Notes: a model not told the origin generated them from the letters alone. A stretch of DNA of 64,000 nt from Hyalella azteca (GCF_000764305.2 NW_025932661.1:151031-215030); one strand, 5' to 3'. Counted from the stretch's first letter, positions 1 through 14,290 are shown. Program-made: numbers and translations.

Positions 1-81
1 GCCCGCTTCCCCTGGTCGCTCCCAGCGCTCCAGCTCACTGAAGTTCGTCGCCCCCCGCTTTCCCAAGGTCGCTGTGCCGCA

Positions 82-114
<33 letters not shown>
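82..114. repeat. (CTG)11 trinucleotide tract
   Basis: Eleven pure GCT/CTG units lie in a GC-rich start of the window. Read in frame 1 of the window the flanks and tract are open for about 100 codons and would give poly-Ala, but nothing resembles a known protein. Confidence 0.9.
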
Positions 115-830
115 ACGCTCTGCCTCAGCCATCGTTTGGTTTGCTTGTCATGTGCCTTGTTCATCATAGCCAAGCACGCACTACGTCCAAGCAATCTCTT
201 ATATTGCCAATATCTTGGCCCCGAAAAATCGGCCCCACTCTTCGACTATTTTATTTTACTTGTTCTTACATGCCGAAAATTATTTTACGATGGTGAAAAG
301 ATTGACTGTTTTTGACGTTTCAAATAGCTTCTACGGGAATTTCCTTTCTATTCTCTATTATCGCGATTCCGTGGCGGAGATGTAAGGGAATGCTACAACT
401 CGTGCATGTGCGGAAATTCAACATGCGTGTTTCTTCTCTCACATTTATGAAACGCCACCTCTAATCTTGTTATGAGGGGCATGAATATAGCGCTTGTTTG
501 TTCCGTTATGTTCGTCATATTGAAAATTTTATGCTCTAAGAATAATCATATATATCATTAATTGGGCTATTATTTAAGCAAAGGCACGTCAGCCTATTGA
601 CTACCTTGGCCACATGCGGCTCACAAAAAAAAAAAAACGAAAAAGAGAGTTCGGATACTGGGTAGCAGTACGTTGTGAATATTGCTGCCTCCACGTGTTC
701 TACGTGCACGAAGAGCCCGTGCTCCACGATTAAATCTCGAGGCATGAGGTGAAAGCGACGAAATCGTGAATACGGGACAGCATTCGGAGCCTCAGCGCCG
801 GAACACTTCTCTCCTGGGCTCCAGGGGCCA

Positions 831-962
831 TACTTTCAAAACTAGCTAAGTGAACGTAAGTACTTACGCTCTATTTTCTTGTCTATGATTGGTGGATTTT
901 GCTTGAAAGGCCGTCAATGATTGGCTGATGAACTTACGATCTCTTAACTTTTTTTGAAAGTA
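831..962. mobile_element. MITE-like element with 28-bp terminal inverted repeats and TA flanks
   Basis: CTTTCAAAACTAGC... at 833-860 is repeated inverted at 933-960, with 23 of 28 positions matching. TA sits outside both ends (831-832 and 961-962). The 128-bp body has no coding capacity. Length, inverted repeats and TA flanks suit a non-autonomous Tc1/mariner-type element (inference). Confidence 0.6.
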
Positions 963-1820
963 TAGGCACAGGTCTGAGCGAGGGTGTCTTCGCTCTGTCT
1001 GTGCCTAATACAGTAGCATTCTAGAAAGTACAATGATGTCGTGTACTGTAGTGCATAGATGTGCTAGTTTTTCGTGGGTATGTTCATGTACTTCTTTCTA
1101 GCAGTTGTTATTTAGCTTTCTATATCCTCTACATCGGTTTCACTTCATGTAATACTGTAGCTGACGAGCCTAAACTTCACGTATATACTTGGCGCCAGAC
1201 ACAGTTTCGTTTCTTATGCTTATTCGTGATAGACTAGGTTTAGGTCTACGTACTCCTTTCATCAATGGAGGTTTCGCTTGGTATCCTCGAGTACTACTTG
1301 ATAATGTTGACTTAGGTTTACGAACATGGCTAACGTGGATATTCCCAAGATCTGATTGGTCGATAAGTATTCGTCGACCAATGAGTGTATTGGTTATGTA
1401 GGGGAGCAACTTGCAAGAGAGAGGAATATTGAAAGTGCGCCTGAAGTCCTCATCCATTACCGTGCGGCGCCTCAGGGCATCGTAATGGTTGACAAATAGG
1501 GTTATTTCCATCTGTAAGTTTATTTTAAAAACACTCTTTATTGCTAACAGGTTCCGAGTTATGAAATATTGTCTGTTTGGACTGTATACATGTCTGTATG
1601 ATCACTGGATGGTGTCATTGTGCATCTGATTCCAATGGTCTTTGCAAAGAAAATTTGAGTTCTTCCAGATTCATTAAATTCAATTCAGTAAATTCGTACA
1701 AGTATAAGTGTAATAAAATAGGCTAGAGGATTTCTTTTCTGTATATTAGTCACGTATATTGCAGCGGTAAGAGGTGTACTGTGTCAGCTGTATATGTCCG
1801 GAGCTGTTATAGTGCGAGAC

Positions 1821-2195
1821 GCCTGAAAATGTATAGCACAGTGGCCACACGATGTATGCCTTAGTCCTCTTATATAACATTGTTTAGAGCTACGTAAACT
1901 ACGCCTGCTGTATGTGCGGAGTTGTTGGCATGGCGCGCCTGATAATGGTTGCGGCTACAGGATATGCCTAAGAGTGTATAGAACAGCAGCTATACGATGT
2001 GCGTCTGATAATGTGTAACACAGCGCTACACGATGTATGCCTATGAATGCATAGCATAGTGGTTACACGGTGTATGCCTAAGAATGTATAGCACAGCGGC
2101 TACACGGTGTATGCCTAAGAATGTATAGCACAGCGGCTACACGGTGTATGCCAAAGAATGTAACTATAGCAGAGCGGCTATACGTTGTACGCCTC
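1821..2195. repeat. Degenerate 37-bp minisatellite
   Basis: Units containing TATAGCACAGCGGCTACACG and ATGCCTAAGAATG repeat with a 37-bp period. They are near-perfect at about 2060-2160 and increasingly diverged to both sides. Confidence 0.8.
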
Positions 2196-2809
2196 TCAGC
2201 TGAGACCCTGCTCTGTTATGTCGTTCAAGGTGACGCTTAGCACAAGACATGATGGCTCTAGTCTTGTATGCATACCAATGGGCAGTTAACAGACAAGTGT
2301 AATGGAAAGGCTTTATTCTTGTATAATTTTTATTATTAATATCCAAGTCTCTCGGCTGTGCTCCGTATTTATGTTTATAACTGTTATTTATCTCATTTCA
2401 ATGGAAGAATATGTAAAGCTTTCTAGCCTTAGGCCGGCTTAGCCGCTATTTTGTTATATTATACGAAGAAACATCGTGTTTACATCATGTGATCCTGCTG
2501 CTTCATACTATGTGGAATATTTTTTTATCGTGGTAGAATATTTTTTATATTTTTTATATTGTATGATTTAGTATGTAATATCACAATATGAGTCGTTAAT
2601 AAAATTTATTTCTCTTCAGCATAGCTGGCTATTAGAATTACAGTGCTAGGGCCAATTTGTTAGGGCGAAATACTCTACCGCTTTGTTTGCAATGAAAGTC
2701 AGCACGAGGTTTTGATGAGCTCGTCTGTGCTGACCTCGCCAGCATCGCTGATGCAGCTGACGTGTTCGTGCTCACATCGTCAGCTGTTTCATCCTCGCAT
2801 TCACGCATC

Positions 2810-2910
2810 TTGCTTCTCCCCACTCATACTGCTTCCACCTTGCTACCTACCACTTATCATACATCCATCTTGCTACCAACCACTCATTCTACTTCCACCT
2901 TGCTACCTTA
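2810..2910. repeat. 30-bp tandem repeat, about 3.3 copies
   Basis: Units starting TTGCTACC at 2840, 2870 and 2900, with a diverged one at 2810, repeat every 30 bp. The period is a multiple of three, which keeps overlapping reading frames open. Confidence 0.8.
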
Positions 2911-3941
2911 TAGCGCAGATGCAGAGCGGGATCCCCAGAAAAGAGTGCGGCGTTTGTGTTGTCTTCACAGCTTCAATTCAACGACTGGTAGAGTCGCTAG
3001 TGATTGCTGTGCTGAAATCTTGCTGTTAGGTTGAGAGTTCTCTAACCAAGACTACCGTTAATTGAAATTAAATTGATCAATTACTCACTAATAAATTTTA
3101 TTCCGATTCAGATTTAATTTTTAAAATTTTGTTTGGTATCTAGTGAATACATTTTACATATAGGTGCATATAGAGATAATGAGCATGTCTATATGAGTAT
3201 CATCTTGTTGCCTGATTTTAGTAACCGTATTTTGATTGCGAAATATCTTGCAAGTTGTTGCGTTAATATACGTGCAGAGCGCTTCAAACTTCAGAACATG
3301 ACATGGTTGCTAAGCATGCGTGCATGACGCTATGGCATGTGCGTGATCGGTTGCAGTATGTGTGCTTGCTGACGCTGCTATAAACGCTTCGTCTGGTTTT
3401 GCTGCTTCATAATAGATTGCATTGATCTTCTTTGAATCACTCTCGCTTCATGCTTTACTCGCTAGGAACGCATAAGTAATTGACATTGATCGCTCACTAA
3501 CTCCCTAACTGCACCTCAGCAACCAACTTTTCTTGCTTAGTGCGCTATTTAAAGAAATTAACTGGAATCTACTGAACGCTTTTACTCTGTGCACGGGAGA
3601 AGCTTGTTACCAGGCTTAGATAATGAACCGTCTCAACTCTCAAGTTGATGAAGGCACAAAGATGTATGTGAAGATATTGAACACAGTGGCTAATATTTTA
3701 TTGTTTAAATACGAAAAGGCTTGCGATGCTATTAATTAGATTAATAGTGTTTTATTTATCATCAAACATTCGTTATCGTGTGACTCAAATAATTATCTTG
3801 TGTACATACCAGCCTTGTTGTCGCAATTGCTCCCTCTTTATTATTCATAACGTGCAGTAGAGTCTGCTTGACATTACAGGCATATACATACATCTGCCTT
3901 GCAGTGCTGCACATAATAATTAATCACATATACCTGCCCAG

Positions 3942-4206
3942 CTGGCAGAGTACGACTCGTCTACTAGAGTATGCTGGTCTAATGCATATTGCTCTGCTCG
4001 AAGTTTTCACTATTTTAATTACATTTTTGTATTTATTTTTTATTAATATACATTGATTTTAGTACGGCAGAATACTGGCAGAGTACGACTCGTCCAGTAT
4101 AGCATGCTGCTCTAATGCATACCGTACCTACTATAGCTCTGCTTGAAGTTTTTACTATTTTAGTTACATTTTTTATTTCTATTTTATCAATATACATTGA
4201 TTTTAA
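3942..4206. repeat. Tandem duplication, 133-bp spacing
   Basis: CTGGCAGAGTACGACTCGTC at 3942 recurs at 4075. Homology continues through the AT-rich end (CAATATACATTGATTTTA in the second copy). The copies differ by several substitutions and small indels. Confidence 0.8.
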
Positions 4207-5689
4207 GTTGGCTTTGAGTATATAATAGCAAGATGAGCCTTAAGTAGCATGTGAAAAATTAATTAGGGAATGCCTGTTCATGCCTGTAAACAATTTATGA
4301 GGCAGCAACTGCAAACCTTGCATGTATATAGTGCATCATGGTTCACGTGGTACAAACTCAACGTGAGTTCATACTTTAATTTTCATGTATTGCGAAGAGT
4401 CTTTGAGACATACACTATGAATTCATGCGCCTCTCTGATAATAATAAAGTTTTATACTCGATCGCCATAGAAAAAGTTTTCCCAGTTAATATCAGTCGTC
4501 ACACATTGCGACGTACAAACTCCATTTAACTGATCATCTTAGGGTTATTAATTCTTTTTTAAACAATTAAATAGTAGCCACTGCGTACAATATGTTAACA
4601 TCTATGTGTGTAAATCAACTTGTGACGGTTCATTATCTAAGAACATGTGTTCGGTGAAATAGGAAAATCTATGTCTGATCGAACAGACATAGAAACGTCT
4701 TGAGCGGCCGGCAGACACTTAGCGGTCGACAGGCCCAAAGTATCAGTGGATGCGAGTAGTTAAGTGAGCAAAAGGAAGTAAGCAGAGCAATAAGAAGAGG
4801 GGGCGAGTCTAGAGAGCTTGGCAGAGGCCTTTGACGTTAGCTACGGCACGCAATTGTGCCAAATCTCTGTGCTTCGGCTGCTGCTGATGTGCCAAGTCTC
4901 TCCACTTGTAGCTCCTGGGACTGACATGCCACATCATCCCAGTGAGTTCACTGAATGGAATTGACGCGAGTCATGTCAGTGGTACCATTCGGGTCTGGTT
5001 TTGCAGTGTCTCTCGACTTCTTGCTTCTCTGTAATTGCTTGTAATGAGGCTTGTATTTTCAACCATTTGAAAAATGTATGTACTCGTGAAGGATTTGATG
5101 CAAGTTCTTCCTTCCATCTATTCGTCAATCAGGACATGTCATAACGCAGAAACTGGTGTGCACGCTCGACTGTCAAGTAATCCTTAACCATATTTTAGTT
5201 CATATTACTCAACGATTTGGTATATTTGGCACGCATATATGCTAGGTCAGGCTCATGATCTAGCTCGGGATGAGACGTCGGTTAGCCCTAGCAGCTCCCG
5301 ATTGTTTCTCGCCGGTCTTTGGTAGTGGGTGATGACCTCTCCTGGCATGGTGTTTTGGTGTTAAGTACCACCGATCGTATCTTATTAAATTAAATAGAAA
5401 TTAAAACCAATCATCATGAATCGTAATACAAATATCTTCCTGAAGTCAATTCCCTAGAGAGTATACATATATTTACTCATATTTGTTAAGGATATTTGAT
5501 ATAGAGGATATTTGTTGAGACTAATCGTCTCGAATACGTTAAACTGGCGTGAATGGATACATGAGGTCATGGCTTTTGTTCAACATATTTTTTTAATGGT
5601 CGGTTGTATGGTTAGAGTTGGTGTACGACGAGGTTGCATGACGTTGAATAAATAAAATAAGACATCTGTTACCCGTGCTGCTGGAAGCA

Positions 5690-6000
5690 TGGCGGTGGCA
5701 ACAGGAAGAACTGCGGCAACCGGAAGCACGACGGCCAACGGAAGCAAGACGGCTTTGAGAAACACTCGGCCACTGGGAGCTCATCGGTTGCAGGAATACG
5801 ACGGCCACAAGGTACCCGGCGACAACCGGCAGAACGCCGGCAATGGAGGTGACTAGCACCACCAGCTGTTGCTGTGCAACAGGAAGCACGGCAGCAACAA
5901 CGAATCTCAGCGACGGACGGGACAGACACGGCCAGCTGTTGGCCGTGCAACAGGAAGCACGGCAGCAAGAGAGCAGAGAAGACGTGTGCGGAGGAGGCAG
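5690..6000. repeat. GC-rich degenerate repeat (GCAACAGGAAGCACGGC motif)
   Basis: Related motifs such as CAACAGGAAGCACGGCAGCA recur in an island that is much more GC-rich than its flanks. Reading frames are open on both strands (up to 182 codons on the minus strand), which is expected for repeat DNA of biased composition. No homology is recognisable. Confidence 0.6.
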
Positions 6001-9000
6001 ATGCGGCAACACAGCTGCTGGGCGCCGCAACTCGCCGCGTGCCAGGTGTTCACTTCTATCGACTACTGCATGACGCGCCAACTTCCTCGCCGAGCTAAAC
6101 ACTTCTTGATTATTAGAAACTGCATCAAAGTTTCGCGTCAAGCTTGCTCATTATTTGATAGCAATCTTTATTGGAAATGATTGTAACATTACAACATACC
6201 GTATTCTTCAGAAACTCTCATTAGTTTAGTGTCGACCCCCATGACGGTTTATAAAGTCATTAATGAACTGCAAATACAGCTCACGCTCGTATGTCTACAA
6301 CAAGAGCTAACATTGAAGCTGAGTAAATCTAATACTAGGATCATTAAGTTAGGCTACGTATTCATTCTTGATTTTCATTGATTTATTCATGGTCAGAGTG
6401 CATAATTTGATAACTTTATATTCATACCGAGTAGTACAGCTTTACTTCTGCACTCGGCTAAAAGGTTAGGGTTGCATTGTACAATGTACATCGTCTAGCT
6501 GGTGTTGCACTAGCTCGGTACGCAGCACTTTGTAAAGCAATTTATTTCCTAAGAGTATAAGAAATGAAGTTCAATACTGCACTAGGTTCGAGTTGCCTGA
6601 TTCTCCATATTAATACCTATATCGTTGTGTGAATAATCCTTTTGATTATATAATTGAAGCACGAGATCAACTGTTTCAGATGCCAATAATTATTGAACGG
6701 TTTTCGAGGATAGTTGCAAAGGAATTTAGGGTGTATTGACTGAACATCCAGTTAATTGTGTGAAAAAAATTGAAATTCGGACAACGTGATGAGTTATTTA
6801 TCGTTGCACAATGTGCTAAAACACTCATGTTGAAATTATACGGTGATCGATGTTTTTTGTCAATACTGCATCGAAATACATTTACAATCTTCAGTAAATT
6901 CGTAACAATTTATGGTGTTGGCTGTATAGAGAGAGAGGTACGTGGTACAACAAATATTACGCTTAAAGAGTATTTATCTCGATTGACTCCGTATCTTATC
7001 CGCAGCTGATACTGCACTACTGCAGCGACGCGTCTGGCCATTTTTTTCAACATATTGCATGTCATTATTCTGAAAAATATTTCTTTGCAACATTTTGCTT
7101 CTTTAACATCCCGTGCTCCATCTCATTCCAGATTTGATTAAATTATCCAGATATTCTTCACAGTCCCATTTATTGAACGAAATGATGCACCAAGTTTCCC
7201 CCCAGTGTATTAAAGCCGAAAATGCAGCACGTAAAATTGCTGGCGATGTCTTGATTGTATTGTAACCTTGATTAAAGCTTTTATATTCTCGCTACATTGC
7301 TCGGATGCCCACCGAATGAAATCGTTTAGTGTAAAAAAAAAAAACTTTTTACGAAGGTCGCGTCTGTTGCCTGGCCTATCATTATTTTGACTGGGAATAG
7401 ATTTAACCCGTTGTGATTAGGCTAATTTAACTTGACTTTATTCATCTCATCGTTTTACTGCGATGCTATGTATTGAAACAAATAAAAACAATCATTTTCC
7501 GAAAAAGCAAGAAGTCTGATTTTGTGCTTCGCATTAAAGAGTTCATATTTTATTTTCGCTCTTACAGGTATCTAGTTTTCAGAGATTTACTGGTCATTTG
7601 AGGCGTTTGATTCGGCCAAAATCATGCTTTCGGATACAAAATACCATGAGCTAGAATGGTCGTGACTATTATTATGTTTACTTGGCTTTATTACCGTATT
7701 ACCGTCTACATACTGTTGAGCATCACAGCCCTCATAATAACCCATTGCCTGTACAATATAAATTAGCAAGAATGCACATAAGGACTTGTAATGAGCTGCA
7801 ACTGCGCACCATATTGAGCTGTTGAGTAGCTGCAGCTATAAGGTTCCAAGATTGATCTTCATTTCACGCCACATGCGAGGAGCCATGCTGCTCACCCAGC
7901 GTTTGCTGGCAAAATTTTGTTGATATCGGCACCTGAAGACTGCGGGGTTCTTTGCAGGTTTTTCTTCTGAACTTGAGTTTGTTTGCATTCAGAGGTCGTT
8001 GCGCCTACGCGAGATGATGCTTTCAAAGCGGTTTGGCAACGTGCTTAATTTTTTACTAATGTAAATGAATAAATAAATCGCCACCCAGTGATTAAGCCCT
8101 ATTCCGAACAAGGGCGACTAAAGCCTCGCGTCGTAGTTATGCACTATTGAAATGCCGAGTACTCGGTTATTGTTGTTTTTTAAACGAGTCACTAGCCACA
8201 CCTCTCGCATGCACTTAATATTTTGTGTGTACGCCCGTAGGTTGTTTTTAAAGAGCTTAGGGTGTTGCCAGTTTTGGGCAGTCGAGCATCTCTCACTCGC
8301 CCTCTGCTGCTCTGTACATTCTTGAACCGGTCTTCACCTCGCAGTGACCTGTCCTGCCCCTCCCTTCACATCGTCCCCTCCTCCTCCTAACTCATTTACC
8401 TCGCGTTGATTTTCAGTTATGGCTATCTCCATCTCACGGCCTCTTTCTATTCTTTGTTTAGCTCTAGTTCAACTTGAAATTATTTGTCTCATGTCAAAAT
8501 AATTCAATTTCTTCCCAATTCTGCATTTTGAATTTAGATTTTTGGTCGTTGCCATTTGTCCTTTCGTAATTTACGAACAAAGACTAGTAACTGACATGAT
8601 GATATTCTAGTGTTGTAGAATTGTCCTTGAAGCTGAGACGAAGTAAACAAGCGTCACTTGGTGCTCGTCCCGTCCTACACGTGCGGTCGTTTGCCCGGAT
8701 GTAAGTAAGCTGCATCGTCACCTCGTAGGCTCGAGTGTGTCGTCAGCTTATGGTGCGCTGCCGCATCGTCGCTCTCTGCCGTCTCCAGGCCGCCGTCCTA
8801 AAGTGGTTCCTCCAACTCCGCCTGCACTCCTACAGAACGTTGACCTCACACCTGTCCAACTTACTGGTCTTCCCTGACTACAGCCTGTTTTATAACATGT
8901 TTATGCCTTCTGATTTTACAACAAGGCTTGTTAGGCTTGGTGCCTCTGTGTCCTCGCTAGCGCACTCTATGCTCCTGGCTGAGAGAACAACATTGCTCAA

Positions 9001-10574
9001 CGGAAACAAGTGTAGAATTATGTATAATCAAAACTGAGAAACATCAAGTTATACTCGATTTTAAATTTTTATTAACTTTCAGTTCTTAAAACACGACTAC
9101 TAGCTTGTTAGTCTCGATATCAGTTCTTTGCTGATGCACTATATGCTCCAGGCTGGAAAAATAATGGTGCGGAGCTCAAACAAGGCAAAATTATTACATA
9201 ATAATGAAATTATTATAAACCGTTTAGGAATAAAGGGTACCGTACCCTAATTTAAATTATTGATTTTAAACATTTCAGTCGCAAGAAAATGACATACATG
9301 TTGCTTACTTGGAATGTTTAAATTCTGAACAGTTTTTGAAGATCGAAAATATTTTATCCATAAACTCTCGTATAACAGAGGCCAGGAAAAATATCTATGT
9401 GGAATCTGGAACAAACACCTTCAATTCGTTGATTAATACGTCGTCTACATCATACGTTGATTGACCGTTCATCAGCGGTTGATATCGTTCTGTATCTCGG
9501 ATAATTCAAGAATATTCTTGTATTTTAATTTGAGTCCCAGGCGGCAATCGAGTTTTCCTTGATGACCGAACATACGATACTAAGCATTATTTTAAAAAAT
9601 CAATGCATTCGTTTTTCTTAGACACAAATAGTTTATCAATATGAAATGTTAATTACATGCGTTCGGGCTTGCTTGCACAACGCTGGATGCTGTCGGTTGT
9701 TTACGCGTGTGATTTTCCGATGACGTCTTTATTTCCGGGTGGAATTTCTGGACCAAAAAGAATAATCTAAGCGACTGGTTATTTTTGGTGAATGGTTGAA
9801 TATTTTAAGATTAATTTTGTATAGCAAAAAAAAAACCGGGAGCTTGATGAAATATCGCATCTCCTGTACTGCATCATCATTCATTTTCGATCGCTTCTAT
9901 AAAACTTGAAAATTGAATGCGCTTGTGTGGAGTTGTTTGCTTGTTGCGCTCTTTGCCGTTGTTTTTGATCGACGCAAATTTTTGTGTCGAACAAAGACGA
10001 TTGCCAGTATCTTGAAAGCTATCTGACCTCTAACTTTTTCATCGTATGATGAGTACTTCGTACTTGAAAACTTGTTAGGTTTATTTCCCTGACATACCGT
10101 ATTTAGTTGATTTCCTTCTAATGTAAAGTGACCAAAGTTAGTAATGGTTTAGTGTAATCGGGTTGTACGTACAGCGAAATTATATCGAAGGATTTTACCC
10201 AGTTAATATCCTAATTTTACGTATGTTTTATCGCAATACTTATTTAACTGCCAACATGAGGCTCAGTACACACCGATAAGCCTCAAATATCGATGCATAC
10301 AAAACAGATGGACGAACTCATTTGCTGATTATTGAGACCATTTGTATGAATCTGTTTGTGCACATATAGAAAATATTTCTATCCCTCAAGATGAACTTGT
10401 ACAGGGTTTGGCGGGCTTTTGAGACTGCTTGGCAGGGTGGAGGCGGGTTGCATTAGGCTCGGTTGAGTGTGGTTGGTGTGAGGTTGGCGGCGCTCCGCAG
10501 ACAAGCGAGGTTCCCACGCCGGCTGCGCCACATACCCGCTGACACGATTCGCTTGTTCCGACCCCGGGCCTTCT

Positions 10575-10768
10575 TTACCGAGACCTCCTTGTTGCCTCTC
10601 TCACCTCGAGAGGCCATACCTATTGGCCGTGTTATCCTGATTATTAATGTCTTTTACTTTTGATATACATCGTTTCAACTTACTCATCGAAAATTGATGA
10701 GTAAATGAGTCTCCTTGACCGAGACCTTGCTGCCGCTCGCACCTCGAGACGCCAAACTTATTGGCCAA
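10575..10768. repeat. Duplicated 50-bp block
   Basis: A block running from CCGAGACC through CACCTCGAGA to TATTGGCC occurs at about 10578-10627 and again, diverged, at about 10719-10766. Nothing coding is apparent. Confidence 0.6.
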
Positions 10769-12489
10769 TGCCGTCTTGCACCCAGAAAGACTGAAGAGTC
10801 GTATTGTCCAAATAGTGACACACTTCCTGCACGTAGCATTTATTCGCCCTTTCTAAGCTATGGACATTTGGAGAATGTGTCACTCGTTTTCCTGATTGTA
10901 AATTCTTGAGTCTATTCCTCGGTTTCCTCCTAAGAAATATGGTTTCAAATCTAAATTTGAATATCTGTGACTTGAATTTTGATTTGTGTTCCACTCGAAC
11001 ATTACTCAATTAAACATTTATTATTCGATTCAATGATCTGCTTTCAGCTTCACTGGGCAAGTGTGCATGCAGGGAAGACAGCTGTGCTCGGCACGAACGC
11101 TGTTCAGTCACTTACTTGCACTGAATAAATCGAGTTGGTGTCATGAGTACAATGAGGGAACCGAACAGGAAGCATTTGTGTACTAATATCACATGATCGT
11201 AATTATATGTAAGCTGGACTAATTTTATGTAGACAATATCCGTGTCTGTTTGAATTTGCCAGTGAAGTTCTGAAGACAGGAATTTTGAAGTAAATCTGTT
11301 CTAGTTCGAGTTTCGAGTTTGCCTGGATGTATCTTGCTGGTTTTAATTTACTAACGAACATCATGAGAAAATGAACGAAAGTACGTCAACAGTCTAGATT
11401 ATTATTTATTGGGTTGGGTCGGCTTCTTATCCCATTTAACTTGTACTTAATTCAGATCATACCTCGCGAAAATCCTCTGTTCTCTCCATTTAACGCAATT
11501 GTTTTGTGTTGAATAATAAGAATAAGACTATTGTCATGAGGCTGCGACGGAGCAATAGGAGAGCGTTCGTTATTAGACGTGGTGTGGACTGTGGCGCTTT
11601 GCCACCGCAGCAATTAAACGCTTTGCAGACGCTGCTTCTCCTCCAACCGGTTGAGAGAGCAGCCCGCGGTCGCCATTCATTCAGACGATTTATTGCGTTT
11701 CATCATATTCATCTATACCTATAAAATTTTGCTTTACCGGAAACTAGATGTCAACCGCCCACAGCGCTCAAAAACAGTTTTTTTTTTTTGCTTTTTGTGA
11801 TTTTAGAGTTTGTGTTGTTTTGAATTTTTATCATGTTACGCCCTCATAGACCTCAATGCTGCAAATGGTAGCGTCAGTATAAATAGCCCTACATTTTGTC
11901 GATGTTAGTCAAATCTTAGGTTTTCGTGCCTGTTCCCTGGAGATCCGAGCCTCTTTAAAATTTACCCGCCTATCGTTTACGAGGCTTGTTCATTTGGCAA
12001 TGGTTTATCATTCATGAACGATAATCTTTATTGGCTTATCATTCATTAACGTAACGTATCTTAATGTGATGATTGCAGCACCGTTTGTTGTTACGGAATA
12101 AATAGTTTACGGAACAGCCTTTAGAAGAGTTGGTTCTTATCTGCTTTAAATCATCATGCACTGTTGATTTATAATTTTCCATCCGAATAAATTGTACTTC
12201 CACTGTAAATTTCACTCAGGTATTAAGACATGAGTCATGAAGGTACTATGAGTGTCGGGGCGTATTTAAGTATGAGTGAGCATGAGCAGCAGCTGAAGGG
12301 CAGTTTACCTTGACAGTGTTGCTGTCTTACTTCAAGGTGCGCATCGCTTACGCTACCGCTCACCAACCTTCGTGCCTAACTGTTTGCGTCATGAGCGTTC
12401 TATGGCCTTGCTTTGGTATTCTCTTCTTTGCCACTGCCATGGGATATTACCGAGGAGGATTTTTGCGTTTGAAATCGGCTTTGCAGTTT

Positions 12490-12715
12490 TTGTTTTTTAA
12501 TTACGTTACCTGTATCATGGAAAGAAGGTTCACCTCGTTTAATGTATCCAAAAATTCCACTTCGTTGTTTTATAATTACGTTACCTGTATCATGGAAAGA
12601 AGGTTCACCTCGTTTCATGTATTCAAAAATTCCACCGCTTTGTTTTTTAATTACGTTACCTGTAACATAGGAAGAAGGATCACCTCGTTTAATGTATTCA
12701 AAATTTCCACCTCTT
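12490..12715. repeat. 75-bp tandem repeat, 3 copies
   Basis: Units with TTACGTTACCTGTA at 12501, 12576 and 12651 have an exact 75-bp period. Because 75 is divisible by three, reading frames of 154 (plus) and 72 (minus) codons run through. These are repeat artefacts. Confidence 0.9.
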
Positions 12716-14070
12716 TATGCCATAGTATATATGAGCATTATCAACTCTTGAAAATTTGTTCGATATCGACTTGAAGTGCGTGAAAAAGTTTGTTAACTCA
12801 CAAAATATCCTTTTGCACATAGGAGAACAACTAAACTTTAGTGTACATGTTAGACACCTGTTTTTCCTGGTTTAAATATGTCTGAAAATATTTATCAGTC
12901 ACCAAGGCAACTGCTCATTTTAATGTACTAGTCCACTAGTTGTGATCGGATGCCTATTTCAACTCGTGGTCCTTTTAGCAGAAACGTTGTTATTGAAGAG
13001 GTGTGAGATGATGATTGCAACACGCATATATCAGCGCCTCTTCAAACTAGTAAATAGGCCAAGTTCGACTAGTTAGTATTTAATTCGATTATTTTATAAT
13101 GTTGCGGCTTCTACCGGAGCTTCTCGCGTATTAGTCATTTAGTCGGGTGAGTAAACGACTGACAAATTAATGAATCTTAGTCACCATTTTGGCGCTAGTT
13201 CCTCTGATTTATTTCTAGTTAGTATTGTAGTGTATATATGGCCGGTATTGTTCATTTATTCGCTTTTCTTACTATACTAGTTATCGGCGTTAGTCCAACG
13301 TGTTGATGGTGCTTCGTACGTTTGGTGTCTTGCCCAACAGCCGACCCTGGCCGTCAGGTCGTCGAGGTAACAGCGTGGGCTGAGTTGTGGTGTGCTGTGA
13401 GGTTGTGTGTGTACGTGTGAGCTTGCATGTGCACCTATACAGTGTGTACGCGTGCTTTTGTGTGTACACCTGAACAATGTGTACGGCACACGCTTGCATG
13501 TGCACCAAAACAAATGCTTGCGTCACTGTCTCAGGTGGATGCCCTTTACCAGATTGCCGGGTGCTTGCCAAGATATTTAGCGACTCCTCCTTGCTTGGCT
13601 GTACTCATGCCAAATTGCGGATGCATTGCGACTTGATATAACTTCAATTACGAAATCATTATTTTTATCTTGGCAATGGTAGACAATCGTTTTAATTTAC
13701 TGTGTTATTTTTAAACGTAGAATTTATGTAGAAGAAACAATATATTAGTTCAGCTGCTGATCAACCTTTCTTTCATCATATGCTATGCACTGGGCAGCAA
13801 GTGTAAAAATTAGTTTATGCTCTGTAAATAAAATTTTAATATGAACAAGGTCATAAATCTAAAACTTTTGATTGTCTAAAATTCAATTGTAAAAAAATTA
13901 TTTACAAAATTGAATGAAGGAAGCTATGCATGTTGATTCTCTGTGGCTGGCTTCGGGGTGATTAATTTGTGCTGCACGTCGTAGGCGTGAAGTTTCTTGA
14001 GCTCAGACGTGCCTTCACATTCATGGCTCTGTCGCTTGGTGCTGTGTATTCATGTGGTCTCGTTATTATT

Positions 14071-14290
14071 GTTAGGCTCAGTCTCGTGCATGCAATAAAT
14101 TGTTAGGCTCAGTCTCGTGCCTGCAATAAACTATTGGTAGGCTCAGTCTCGTGCCTGCAATAAACTATTGGTAGGCTCAGTCTCGTGCCTGCAATAAACT
14201 ATTGGTAGGCTCAGTCTCGTGCCTGCAATAAATTGTTAGGCTCAGTCTCGTGCCTGCAATAAATTATTTGTAGGCTCAGTCTCGTGCATG
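14071..14290. repeat. About 34-bp tandem repeat, 7 copies
   Basis: TAGGCTCAGTCTCGTGCCTG recurs seven times at 30-34-bp spacing with AATAAA between copies. Diverged copies continue to about 14420. The array therefore holds several AATAAA hexamers in a row on the plus strand. Confidence 0.9.

Noticed and set aside
5593..6141. 182-codon minus-strand frame rich in Cys, Ser and Ala
   Set aside because: It is a GC-rich degenerate repeat with several frames open at once and no recognisable protein.
10325..10350. A frame reading IIETI, like the end of the missing DOT1L N-terminal exon
   Set aside because: A donor here would leave the wrong phase, and the codons upstream do not resemble the family.
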